A DNA stretch of 64,000 nucleotides from Daldinia sp. FL1419 (taxonomy: Eukaryota > Ascomycota > Sordariomycetes > Xylariales > Hypoxylaceae). Position numbers and translations under genes: made by a program. Numbering within the stretch: the stretch's first letter is position 1; each line of letters opens with the position of its first letter. The stretch is from the NCBI GenBank assembly GCA_025201765.1, contig MU623355.1:310001-374000 (forward strand). The letters run 5' to 3'. The notes beneath the pieces were generated by a model that saw nothing but the letters and a program-made list of their open reading frames with translations, ran no database searches and had not been told where the DNA came from. This document shows, piece after piece, positions 11,259-22,401 of this stretch.

Positions 11259-13073
11259 ATGTCCGTTTCAACTTCGAGACGGCTTGGTCTGGAGTTGTCG
11301 AGAGTAGCGAGACAATCTCGACCAATTTTCCGCTATCTTCAAAAGCCCGATATTAAAACCACAGTTTCCGCCAGATCTTTCAGCTTTCGGTCCGCTTTTC
11401 AAACTGCATCGTCTAACATACCTCCCAATACTCGTCGTCTACGTTCCCTTCCCGTACTCGCTGCGGGCGGCGGTCTTCTCACCGTACTCTTCTCCGTCCT
11501 TCAACCCATTTCCCACGAATCCCTTGAGGTATCTCGAGATGTAGATCCGCCACCTGACTCGGCTTCTAGCGACGATGACAGCGGCGGGTTGCCACGTTAT
11601 CGACTTTCAGAGGTGAAAGAGCACGGCCCAAAATCCGAGAAGCCTTGGGTAATATACGAAGACAAGGTATACGATATAACAGATTGGGTCCCCGCCCACC
11701 CTGGCGGCGAGGTTATCCTTCGCGCCGCTGGCGGCAGTATTGAACCGTATTGGGATATATTCTCAATTCACAAGTCCCCCTACGTACGCGAGATTCTCGA
11801 ACAATATATCGTTGGGAAAGTGCATCCGGATGACCTTGAGAATGGAAGACCGCTGCAAGACCATATCGAAGATCCGTTCGTAGCTGACCCGGTTAGAGAC
11901 GCGAGACTGATGAAGTTGACGCAAAAGCCATGTAACGCAGAGACGCCTGGGCAAGAATTAGCGGAATCCTTTCTCACCCCCAATGAAGTCTTCTACGTCC
12001 GTAATCACATGTGGGTTCCTGTCGTAGATAAGGCCGAAGCCGAGGACCACAGCATTACCGTTGAACTACCCGATGGCGACAGCAAAACGTATAGTATCAA
12101 AGACCTAAAGTCTCGCTTCAAGCAGTATACTGTCACGGCTGTTTTGCAATGCTCCGGAAACCGACGGAGTGATATGACCCGTTATGCGAAGAAAACGAAC
12201 GGTTTACAATGGACGGTCGGTGCTATCAGCTGTGCAAAGTGGGAAGGTGTGCGGTTACGAGATGTCCTGGCTGACGCTGGTCTATCTTTAGAAGACCCGG
12301 GTGAAGATGCCCAGCACGTTCAATTTTCGGGATTAGAAGCATACGGTGCCAGCATACCCATCGCGCCTGTCCTTGATCCCATGGGAGACGTGCTTCTTGC
12401 GTTCAAGATGAACGACGCCCCCCTTCCGCGCGATCATGGTTTCCCGGTTAGGGTTATTGTTCCAGGTCATGTGGCGGCAAGATGTGTCAAGTGGGTAAAT
12501 AAGATTGTGGTTAGTGACGAGGAAAGCAACACTACATGGCAACGGCGAGATTATAAATGTTTTGGACCCAACGAAGTTAAACAGGACTGGGACAAGTACA
12601 AAGCTATCCAAGTGATGCCCATCACGAGCGCGATAACACGTACGCAGTTAAAGCCTTTGGGGAAGATGCGTGGCGAGAATAATGACATGTCGGCTGAAAG
12701 CTCTGTTGTCCAGATCGAAGGATATGCTTATTCGGGTGGCGGGCGAGAGATCCAACGTGTTGATATAAGTCTTGACGGGGGGGAGACATGGGATCAAGCG
12801 CAACTGGTCGATGATACCAAGCTTGAAAAAGGAAGTAAAGCGTGGTGTTGGAAGAGGTGGCGATATGAAACCGGTTTGTCCGAAGTTGCGAAAGGTTCGA
12901 AAGGCGGGTCAAAGGCTACCCTCGTTGTCAAAGCGACGGACGACGCCTACAACACCCAACCCGAGACCCATAAGAGCATCTATAATTTACGAGGGAACCT
13001 GGCCACAGCCTGGCATCGCGTAGATCTAGACTACGCTGCTGCCCTGAAGGGGGACGGGAAAAGTGTTCCATAA
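11259..13073 (+). CDS. mitochondrial sulfite oxidase (cytochrome b5 plus Moco domains)
   Basis: Oxidises sulfite to sulfate in the mitochondrial intermembrane space, passing electrons to cytochrome c. Intronless, 604 aa. An Arg/Ser-rich N-terminus followed by a hydrophobic segment (about residues 63-82) fits a bipartite import signal. A cytochrome b5 domain follows (about 112-190) with HPGG at 147-150 and a second haem His near 171. The sulfite-oxidase molybdopterin domain contains VLQCSGNRR, whose Cys298 is the expected molybdenum ligand, and a C-terminal dimerisation domain with SLDGGETWDQA. Lack of FAD/NADH domains argues against nitrate reductase. The leader before the ATG is long and pyrimidine-rich. 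Confidence 0.92.
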   Translation: MSVSTSRRLGLELSRVARQSRPIFRYLQKPDIKTTVSARSFSFRSAFQTASSNIPPNTRRLRSLPVLAAGGGLLTVLFSVLQPISHESLEVSRDVDPPPDSASSDDDSGGLPRYRLSEVKEHGPKSEKPWVIYEDKVYDITDWVPAHPGGEVILRAAGGSIEPYWDIFSIHKSPYVREILEQYIVGKVHPDDLENGRPLQDHIEDPFVADPVRDARLMKLTQKPCNAETPGQELAESFLTPNEVFYVRNHMWVPVVDKAEAEDHSITVELPDGDSKTYSIKDLKSRFKQYTVTAVLQCSGNRRSDMTRYAKKTNGLQWTVGAISCAKWEGVRLRDVLADAGLSLEDPGEDAQHVQFSGLEAYGASIPIAPVLDPMGDVLLAFKMNDAPLPRDHGFPVRVIVPGHVAARCVKWVNKIVVSDEESNTTWQRRDYKCFGPNEVKQDWDKYKAIQVMPITSAITRTQLKPLGKMRGENNDMSAESSVVQIEGYAYSGGGREIQRVDISLDGGETWDQAQLVDDTKLEKGSKAWCWKRWRYETGLSEVAKGSKGGSKATLVVKATDDAYNTQPETHKSIYNLRGNLATAWHRVDLDYAAALKGDGKSVP

Positions 13074-13526
13074 GAAATTCGTAGTAGCCGCATCTTCTTT
13101 ATTTGTATACTAGCGGTGGGTTATCTTTTGGTATCCAATCTCACGAACCAACATAGGTCGGCTGTAGATAATGGGAGTTCTGGGTTGATCTGACGCGGGA
13201 GCACAGAGTAAATTTTATCTAGTATTAGATTGATTAATAGCTAACAGGTAATATTGTAATATGGATTCCTAGCTAGATGCTCTATTGTGAACAATAGCAG
13301 TTACATGATGTGTTCAGTCAATATACCTATTTACAAGAGGTATATTATCACGATCAACGTCATCCTTACGCCGACTAAGTGCCTACCAGCTTAACCCTAG
13401 TTTACATTCCAATTCAAGTTGTACCAGATAGACAAAGCACTATTACAGGACTGATGGAAAAGCGAGAACCGTTTATGTTAGATTCCTAAAGGTAAAGTAC
13501 AAGGGAGATTGCATAAACTCAAGTGC
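13074..13526. other. convergent spacer
   Basis: AT-leaning spacer between the 3' ends of the sulfite oxidase and MARVEL genes. Nothing else was seen. Confidence 0.55.
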
Positions 13527-14196
13527 TTATGCGCCAGGGTTCGCGTGTGGCTTGTTTACATTGTGACCACGATTTCTCAAGGAATCGAGAGCGTCGACGA
13601 CGGTAAGGAAAGTGAAGAGAACCCTGTTTAATGCGTTAGTACGCACTGTCCTGTCCTCTCCTTGATAATTCGCTACCACATAGGGGAATCAATGTGAATG
13701 GTAAGGTAGAGAACGTACCAGAGGAAGAAGCCGAAGACGATAGCAGCCTCGGCGGAACCGCAAAATGTATTTGATCCACAATTACCGAGACCGGTATAGA
13801 AGACGGCGAGAGCGATTGCGCCAGCAAACCAGAAAATGGTGGTGATGGCGTTAAGAGCAAGGGCTGCTAACCGGTGGAATACGCTCGTTAGGTACAGTGG
13901 CGTCACACCTACGTAGAGCAATACCAACAACGACCACACCGAGTTGAAGATCATGAAGTTGACACGCGGTGGTGAGGAGTAGCCGTCGTAGCCATACCAA
14001 CCGTCATACCTATTGTACCTATTATACCGACTGGCTACTATAGAATGAAGCACGATGTTAGCAGCTACACTTCCTCGTGGATGACTTGGGCAAGGGTTTA
14101 GATGTAAGGTAACGTACAGTATGCTGTCAAACCCAGTTCGATAATAGCGAAGATGGCCGCCACCAAATGGACGATGGGAACAAACCCGTATGTCAT
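13527..14196 (-). CDS. MARVEL-domain membrane protein
   Basis: Exons are 14118-14196, 13719-14037 and 13527-13623, giving 164 aa. Intron 1 (80 nt) has a GCTAAC branch; intron 2 (95 nt) has ACTAAC and ends AAACAG. The protein has four hydrophobic helices: VPIVHLVAAIFAIIELG, the stretch around NSVWSLLVLLYVG, LNAITTIFWFAGAIALAV, and FGFFLWVLFTFLTVVDAL. A Tyr/Arg/Asn-rich loop separates helices 1 and 2. This layout, with Cys residues before helix 4 and a short polar tail, is that of fungal MARVEL proteins thought to act in membrane apposition or at plasma-membrane domains. Specific function is unknown. The second intron removes a stop that would otherwise truncate the protein inside helix 4. Confidence 0.82.
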
Positions 14197-15486
14197 TGTG
14201 GCTTGGTTTAGGTTTTTAAAATGCGGGAGACGCTGCGACGAGGACAGTTATGGCCTATTAACACGCACCAGTAGATATCGTCGTAGGTTGTTATCCGGAA
14301 GAAGTGCTTTGATAGCAATCTCAAGTGATTGCGAAAAATAAAATAAAAAGGAACGGAAGGAGATAAGGGTAACTCTCGCAAGGTGGGTGGATGATATATA
14401 TATAGGTATATATACATATATATTAGACGTATGCAGTATCATAACCATTCATATTCCAGCATCAATATACATGTGGCATAGCGTGGCATGACAGGGTAAA
14501 GCTGGTTATGGTACATTCGAGATGTGATGACGATTCGTTCAGTGTATGCGCGATTCGCAATGGAAACTTGGAACTTTTACCACAGTACAAGTGATATGAA
14601 GCGACATGATCGATACAAGTGGTATACCTTAGCCGCCTTACCTCGGGCATTACCTATATCCTAGGTATGTAGTACGTTAGGGTTAGTGTACTTCAAGTAC
14701 CTAGATGACCACGATATAAGTGACATGCATCTCGAATCTTTCAGCACTTGTAGGTGAGTGGATGACGTGACGTGGACTGAACCGACAGGATTTGACTCAC
14801 CTATATTATCTTAGGTAATTGTCTAAGAGGCAAGTTTCGAAAGTATCATCGTACCAATCCACGCCGGCATCGTTATCCGTTTGGAATGAATTTTTATAAA
14901 GACGGCTTTGAAAGCTTCGGAAAAAAAAAAAAAAAAAAAAAAGGGTTCTAACGTACTATGTATTTGTCTTTCGTCATAGGGCTAGCTACCACATACTTAC
15001 AAAGATATTATGACGTAATTAAAGCTTTGTTTGTTTCGCTCCAAAATTGCCCTTTTTAATTTTAGCTTGCTTTTTAAGTACTAACCAGGAGCAAAAAGGT
15101 CCCGAGTCTTTACCATATTCAGCAACCCTCTTGGCGCGTGACCGATTCAATTGGCGTATCTTTAGGTACAGCACCTACCTAAAGTAGGTAATAAGTGCAC
15201 ATAAGTACGAAACCTTGGGCAAGCTTGTTGAAAGGGTGAAGAATAGGAGGTGTGAATTAAAAAAATTAAAAAATTAAAAAAGGAAGAAACGGGTTGGCAG
15301 TTGAAAAGTACCTATATCCCAAAGATGCCTATCGTTGCTATTCCCACCAGCCGCTTCGGGCAAGTAAAATGATAAAATGTCGTGAAATGAAAGATACGAA
15401 AATCGAAAGTCAAAAGAGCTTCTTCGAGTCTCTATTTCAATCACAAGCCATATTGCCTAGAAAAAAGACTTCACCAACGATGCGCC
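14197..15486. other. spacer with TA-rich tract and A22 run
   Basis: Divergent spacer without a supported gene. It contains a TA-dinucleotide-rich patch (about 14393-14425), TAGGTA motifs near 14660-14700 and an A22 run at 14921-14942. Confidence 0.55.
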
Positions 15487-17183
15487 ATGGCATCTTTGCT
15501 AAACCTTCCTATCGAAATATTAGATCACATCGTAGAATCTATGGACCCCTATGACAAGCATGCTTTCTTTCAGCTGAGCCTCACGTGCAAGCTCATTGAT
15601 AAGTTAACCACGCCGATTATGTATCGAGAAGTCGTATTCTGGGAGCCACAGATCGAGGGATATCAAATGGTAGCTATCCCCGTTTTCATTCGCTCTGTCG
15701 TATCCTCTTCTACATGAGCTTCTATGGTTAAACCATTTGCGGTCACTAGCCTCGCTTGTGCCAAGAACCCTGAGATAATAGGTAGCTTCAGCTGATAAAT
15801 CGGTTTAGGGACGCCGCCTCCGATAAATTAATACTAGATTCATGGGAGAAACATCTCTTCGACTATAAAGAATTGCTAGATGACCATCTGCTTCCTGGCT
15901 GTGTAGCTTTCCTCGCTGTATTGTACTTTGCCTCCCAAATCTAATAAAAATAGCATCTTTCTTAGCGACCGCTTTTAGAACTTATTACAATAGAACTTTC
16001 TCAAAGATATCTTGGAAGAAAATAGGGTACCCAACGGAACTAACCTCTCCCTTATAGACATATACAGCACATATGAGAACACAACTAGTTCCATCACACC
16101 GTTAACAGTATTTGCTCTGCTACCAGGCGCAAAACCGTTCAAGCCTCCTGGCTAGTAGATAACGAATATGCAAAACTACCTTCTCTTCTAATGCGCAGCA
16201 CAACTTCGAAGAACTTATGCTACAGCCAATGTGTCTCCCGAGTGTTACCCAGTATACCTAGACACCCTGCTCCATGCGCCGAAGAATCTTAGAGTAGTTA
16301 TTCGAACTTCAAGTCTGACCATTGTAAGTATTTAGGTATTCACATCATAGAAAACTGCAATCCCAAGTTCAAATCCTCTCCGTCTTTTGTCATGCTTAGG
16401 CGACATCGATTTTTAGGGCCGGCGATGATATCCCTTTCGATACCAAATAGCTAGAAAGCTCACTCTGCTATCGGACCCACTTCCTTAGAAAATATCTCTC
16501 TCACCCACAAGTGGTACGAGGAATGAAGTTGCTATTTTCGCGAAATTCGAATTGAACCCATGTGCTTTTCCAACTTCACCGTCTTGATAACTTTGGAAAT
16601 ATCGCCGGCATTTGTCTTTGGTACCGAGGTCCTCCAACTGGATAGGATGGGATTCCATCATCCAGTTAAAGCCCCGGATCCTACGGGCTTGGATATCGAA
16701 TCCACGAAATCGCGGCTCGTAGACTTGCATCCCCGTTCAATAGAAACATTACGCTTCGCGTAGTGTTACGAATATTGGGAGTACCGAGATGAATGTTTTC
16801 CTAATCTCAACGTTATCGAAGTTCACATCATACACTTTTTGAAAGATACTTGGATATTTGACCTGCCCTGGAGCACCATCGAAACATGGTCAAAGGGTAT
16901 AAGATTGAAGTTCCTCAAAGGAGGAGCCCTTGGTTTTGAAGACGTCGGAGGCGATGACCTTAGGAAGGTCTTCCCTCGACGATATGAGGAAAACGAAGGG
17001 ATTCACCAGCCGAAGGAACTAGACGATTCCGATTTTCAAGAACGAGACGACGGCGAGGAAAGTTATCCCCAGCATTCAGTTCTATCGGCGTCGTTTATCC
17101 GGGATTTACATTGTCCGTCACGACTCGTATCCCAGGACGTTCTCGACTTTCACTATTATGTTAGGTACCAAAAGAAAAGTTAA
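15487..17183 (+). pseudogene. decayed F-box protein gene
   Basis: The ATG at 15487 opens a good F-box (MASLLNLPIEILDHIVESMD, then QLSLTCKLIDKLTTPIMYREV), but the frame meets TGA after 76 codons and further stops follow (TGA TAA near 15792). The distal part is again clearly protein-like: one frame from 16560 to 17183 (a Trp- and charge-rich C-terminus with IETLRF and DLPWSTIETWSKG) is broken only by TAG at 16761-16763. The TAG and the first TGA fit C-to-T changes at CpA or CpG. The middle cannot be joined by one plausible intron. Fungal F-box proteins recruit substrates to SCF ubiquitin ligases; this copy is most likely non-functional. Confidence 0.6.
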
Positions 17184-18014
17184 TAAACTAGGTACTTATG
17201 AATTATATTTGTTTTTTGTTAGCGATGATTCTAGTATTTCTTGCGTGACATACTTTCCATCGATGAGGTGCCCGACGATGTTTTACCATAATGAATCTAG
17301 ATAACAAATGTGGGTGCTTATAGATCTAATGAAAATAACGCTGCCATAAGTTACTTACTATTAGGCACATAATCGTAATCCGCCGATATTATTTCTTTGT
17401 CTCACATGATGAATATTTCCTTGAACGAGGACACGAAAGTAACCAGAAAATTCACATTGACGAATTATAACAGAGGATTGTAGCACGGCTTATTCTTTTT
17501 CGAGCTTGGGTCCTCGTCGTCGTATGGGACTGCCACGTGCTTCCGTCCCAAGCTCAGCGTGGATGAGTTGAGGAGCATCCCACCATCGAGCTCTTTTTTT
17601 TTTTTTGTTGTTGCTATGCAGGTGCCTGATTCCATTTACCAATATGAGGGGTACCTGTCTAGGAGGTAAGGCTAGATACCTAGAAACTGCAAGGGGACAA
17701 ACAGAGCTGCCGCATTCGCAATCTGCATAGTACTTCCCTTACATACAGAACTAGTTCCTGATAAGCCTCAAGCATGCATCGTGCTTCCGTATTTCGTATC
17801 CCTACTTCTGGAAAATGGGCAGCGAAATTATCTTACTTCCACTTCGGCCGATCCTTCCTTGCGTAGTCTAGCGAGATCTACGGCTCAACGTCTATATAAG
17901 TAGAGCAATAGATAGCCTTGTGCTCAGCTGTCCTGTCTTATTGGGGTTTTAAAGCAGTTCACTCTCGTGTCAATTGTCAATTGGCCTCATTTTTACTTTA
18001 GTTAATCGCCCTCT
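17184..18014. other. spacer and promoter of the GDPD gene
   Basis: No gene seen. An imperfect T run lies near 17593-17605 and a TATA box at 17893-17899. Confidence 0.55.
17893..17899 (+). promoter_or_regulatory. TATA box of the GDPD-like gene
   Basis: TATATAA about 115 nt before the ATG at 18015, followed by an ordinary leader. Assignment rests on match and distance only. Confidence 0.5.
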
Positions 18015-19350
18015 ATGCGCGTCAAGACAGCTTCGGTCGTTGCGGCCGTCCTCGCCGCAAGCGAAGTGTCCGCATTGCCTAATTTGCCCGAGTGGTGGAA
18101 GCCCAAGTCGTGGAAACCTCTGACCCAGGACCACTTCCGCAATGCCGAGCTTGGGCCGCGTCCACAGTACCTTGTGACTGATATGGATGAAGGATGGTTA
18201 AAAACCCGGTTATCCGCATGTTCTAATATAGAAGCGCGGCCGTCCAAGTTCAGCATCGGTCACCGAGGGGGCGGCTGTCTTCAGTTTCCTGAAGAGACTC
18301 GAGAGTCCATCGCCGCCGGCACGCGCAGTACTGCCCCCCTTCACATATATGCACCCGAAAAGCTGATTGCTGACTTTTGATATTAAAGTGGGCGCTGGAA
18401 TTCTTGAGTGCGACGTCGCGTTTACTAACGATCGTCAGCTTGTATGCCGGCACGACCAATGCGATCTTCATACGACAACCAACATTGTGGCGACGGAGTT
18501 GGGCGCGAAATGCACGACACCGTTCAGGCCCGCAAACAATGGTGTACCGGCAAGTGCCGAGTGCTGCACCAGCGACATTACGCTTGCCGAGTTCAAGACT
18601 TTGTGTGGAAAGATGGACGGCTACAACGCCTCCGCTACTAATCCGGAGGATTTCCTGCATGGAACGCCTACATGGCGGACCGATCTCTACGCCACGTGCG
18701 GTACGGTTCTCTCGCACAAAGAGTTCCTGCAGCTAGTCGATTCCTACGGACGGGATTTCACGACTGAGCTCAAGCAGCCACGCGTGCCGATGCCTTTTGA
18801 CGGAGACTACACGCAACAAAAGTACGCGCAGCAGGTGATTGAGGAGTACCGAGCAGCGAAAATCAACCCGTCACGCGTGTGGCTGCAGAGCTTCTCCTTT
18901 GCCGATGTGGCCTACTGGTTAGGCGCCGATCCCGAGTTTGGCAAGCAAGCGGTGCTTCTCGACCAGAGTGGCGATCTTCCGGGGTCTTTCCCAGCCGCCG
19001 TTGCTAACTTGTCGTTTTATAAGGATTCGGGCGTGCAAATTGTTGCGCCACCGCTTCCGTACCTCGTCACCCTCGGAAAAGACGGCGAATATGTACCATC
19101 TACGTACGCGACGACGGCACGAAAGCTGGGGTTAAAGATCCTCACATGGTCTCTCGAGCGTTCAGGGCCGCTCGCTCAAGCTGCAGCTGCCGATGACTAT
19201 TACTATTTCTCCATCGCTAACGGTACACACAAGGATGGGGACATGTATAGGCTTGTTGACGTTCTAGCGCGGAAAGTCGGTGTCCAAGGCATTTTCTCAG
19301 ATTGGTCCGCTACCGTAACCTACTATGCCAATTGTTTTGGGATGTTTTAA
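18015..19350 (+). CDS. secreted glycerophosphodiester phosphodiesterase family protein
   Basis: Exons are 18015-18327 and 18389-19350 (61-nt intron, GCTGAC branch), giving 424 aa. Residues 1-20 look like a signal peptide. The GDPD barrel shows GHRGG with His83-Arg84, then FPEET, GILECDVAF with Glu111 and Asp113, and CRH with His126, matching the catalytic and metal-binding set of phosphodiesterases that hydrolyse glycerophosphodiesters to glycerol 3-phosphate and an alcohol. The later WLQSFSF and LTWSLE strands fit the barrel. The intron falls directly after the first catalytic segment, and splicing restores RMGAGILECDV. Probably extracellular or wall-associated. It converges with the chitinase gene 208 bp away. 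Confidence 0.85.
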
Positions 19351-19558
19351 ACGGACTACCTATCCGAGCGCCTAGCTATACACGATGGCGGATGGGGTAT
19401 TTGATATTAATGGATTCTTCGAGTCTTGTATTGCATATTTCAAACACAAGCGTGTCTCTAGGTAGTAAAGCTTGAATAAGACTCCTGCTACAAACATATA
19501 AGCTGGATGGTATACCGGTTTTGCCCATTGTCTTCTCTGAGCGAGATGGGAAATGTAA

Positions 19559-20943
19559 CTATAGCTCTTCTTTTCGAGTGGATAGCCGTCGTACTCCGGC
19601 GTTGAGCGCCTTGAGGTGACTCCATTTTGGAGCATCCTCGCCTAGTCCCCAAGCAAATACGCCACCTAGCTTTTCCTTTTCAATAATGCGCGGAAACTTC
19701 TTGGCAATGGCCACCGGAGTGTCAAATGTCCACCAAATAGCCTCGGATGGATCCCAGTAATAATAACCACCCCCAACTTCGTCATAACTTCCCTCTGCAA
19801 TGGCTCTTTTAAACGACGGCTCTACATCTTCAGGGACTGGGTCGTGCCATGAGAAGGCCCCTGCTCGACCTAGATCAGCACCCGTATCCGGGTCTTCCAT
19901 CAGACCTGTAGGACAGCCGATTGGGTTTTCTACGCACGGCGCGAGTTCGGTGCGGAAATATTTTGCATAAAAGGCAAAGCCAAGGTTAATTTTGCCGCAT
20001 GCCGCACCCCTTTCTATGTACGCGTGCACAGAGTCTAAGCTGGCTTGAAGACCAGTATGGTGCTTGGTAATGTTGTCACGGCGGTTCATCAAGTCGTAAG
20101 TCATCACATTCAAGAAGTCGAGAGATTCCATGATGCGAGGGACTGTTTCGTCCTTGAAAGCAAGCATGTCTCTTGGAAGACCCGGTACGGCGGCCGATAT
20201 AATTTTGTCTGGACCTAATGCGTTGCGTATCTCGGCGAGGAAATCTGGGTACGCAGCGATTTGCCATGTCCTCTCTTCATTGGGAACCTTTTTCCAATCT
20301 TCACCGTTACCCCTTAAATTGATATTAACCTTGTGTAGTTCTGACGAAGCTGGAAGAGAAAGTTGAAATAAGACTTACGCAGGATATTCCCAATCGATAT
20401 CGACACCTAAATGTATTATGTATCAGCAAGGGATACTTTCCCGCATTCCGGTAAGAGTATGATAGAACGATGTTGTATAAACCTACCGTCGGCACTCGTA
20501 TCATGAACCATAGCGGCTACGTTTTGGGCGAACCTCGCTCGGTTCTCATCCGTACTCGCGGCGATATCAAAGCCGGCCGAATCGCCCCAACCACCGATGG
20601 CAACCAGGAATTTAGTTCCAGGGCTGAACTTAGAGCGGGCTTCACTTACGTCCATGAACAAAGGCCAAGTTGAATTTCCGGGGGGTCTGTTGAACAGATC
20701 GGGACTCATGAATGCCATGGCCACGTGGGTGATAGACGAGCTAAGAGATAATTGGGGTGTAATGGGGTGTTGCCTAAGACTCCGTCGTTAGAATGAGAAA
20801 GGAATTTAGTTGGAAAAGCTTATCAGATAGGTATATGCTTACCCGGTGAGATACATGATGTTTCGTAGAGGCGTAGTTGCTGAAGCCATCGCGGCCGTCG
20901 CCACAAAGTATGTAAGCACCTTTTGAAAGACGATGGGAATCAT
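19559..20943 (-). CDS. GH18 chitinase
   Basis: Exons are 20843-20943, 20487-20773, 20379-20406 (only 28 nt) and 19559-20312, giving 389 aa. Introns of 69, 80 and 66 nt have proper GT/AG ends. A hydrophobic N-terminus (MIPIVFQKVLTYFVATAAMA) suggests secretion. The barrel shows NIMYLTGQHPITPQ, FLVAIGGWGDS (SxGG region), and the active-site motif DGVDIDWE with catalytic Glu136, split between exons 2 and 3. NVMTYDLM, YYYWDPSEAIWW and GVFAWGLGEDAP follow. It hydrolyses beta-1,4 GlcNAc polymers in wall remodelling or nutrition. No chitin-binding or Ser/Thr-rich tail is present. Exon borders were inferred by hand; the 28-nt exon is the least certain piece but is needed for the motif. Confidence 0.87.
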
Positions 20944-22393
20944 GATGGCGGGCGGCAAAAGACTGTTAACCGAGAATTACGAAATAGTTGTCAAACGAAG
21001 ATGAATTATATGTGTCCTATTCTGATCCAACTACGGGAGAGGCAACCTGAGGTAGGCTTGAATAACCTTAGTAGGCAGGTATAAATTTATATTGATGTTA
21101 GGAGGTAAGTACCTCCAGTTGAGCTGATTCAATATGTACATCAAGCTTCTCTGCAAGTACATACATGCATGTAGGTAGTAGGTCTGTAGGTATGAGGCAA
21201 GCACTACCAACAGTGGGTAAGAAGTTGGGGAATGTCAGCCTACAAGCATTACATTTGCATGATCGAGTTATACCCTTACGCCTTACGTGTACCTACGTGT
21301 AAGATACGCCTCTAATGCAGGTACTACAAGGGGTTGTTACTTCTGATTGATGCATGTACAAGGCTTCCCCTATTATTAAGCCTTTTCGGTAACCGGCTTA
21401 GCGTCGCATTGCAGATCTCGGGGAATCGTCCTCTTCCAACTTTACCTAGTAAGTATCACCGTATCTAGTTACTACCTATGTATGAAAACAACAGAAAGAT
21501 ACTACCTAGGTAGGTACTACCGCAAGATTTAAATTGAGTCTACATATGGTTGACCGTCTCGTGGTGGCATCGCTAATTTCGGTACGAGACTATTCACTTT
21601 TTGGTCCTATTAGATCGCTACTATTGTAGCCTCGAAACCACAGGTATCTACGCCTATAGATAAAAGTACCTACCTAGTACCTAAGCTAATATTAACTATA
21701 ACTACCTAGATCTCATCCCAAACAACAAGACTGAATAGAATCGGGACTATATTAAAGATGTAGTCGGTGCAGGTACGAGAAGAAGGAAAGTGCGAAGCAC
21801 TGTGTGGAGGTACAAAAACCTTTCTGGGGAACCTCCTGTATCTAGAATCTTGCAAGCTTCAACACACTTATATTCTCTCTCACTTTATCTGTAGTAAGTA
21901 GAAATCTCAAGGATTGTAGTTTTGTAGGCCTAAGTACCTGAGAATTGCAGATAGAGATAGTAATTGGGTCTTATGAGGACGACTACTATCCGACCGAAAA
22001 GATGTAGATAACAATTCCTAAAAGTCTTGATTCTACTTGGAAAGAGTAATTTACATAGCTACCAAAGGTACTTAACGTACTTCAGGAAATACCCATATAT
22101 ATCTTCGTCACTATTCCCATAGAGGAAAGGCTACATGTAGATTGATACACCCCAGATACCTACTACATAGATGTTATGTAACATCGATGTAATATCGTTA
22201 TCCGATATCGATTCTGAAAATGTATTTAATTATTTTCTTTTTTACTAGCTGTTGCGCGCCAAGTATTTTCCATCCTGTGAAGGTTCCGAGAATCTTTAAC
22301 TGATTTCTTATACCACGAAAAATTATGGACCCAACCTTTAATTAATTTTTCTTTTCTGGATTATAGTAATTGCCATGTCAATTGGCATCCATC
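20944..22393. other. divergent spacer rich in TAGGTA motifs
   Basis: No gene seen. It holds the promoters of the chitinase and JIP5 genes. Between about 21060 and 21700 it has many ACCTACCT/TAGGTACC words. Confidence 0.6.
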
Positions 22394-22401
22394 ATGTTTG
22401 A
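22375..22401 (+). promoter_or_regulatory. short uORF overlapping the JIP5 start codon
   Basis: An ATG at 22375 (G at -3) opens an 8-codon frame ending in TGA at 22399-22401, five bases past the JIP5 ATG at 22394 and in another frame. If the mRNA starts upstream of 22375, this would limit initiation at the main ATG. The transcript start is unknown, and TTATAG just upstream could also be a splice acceptor that changes the leader. Confidence 0.4.
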
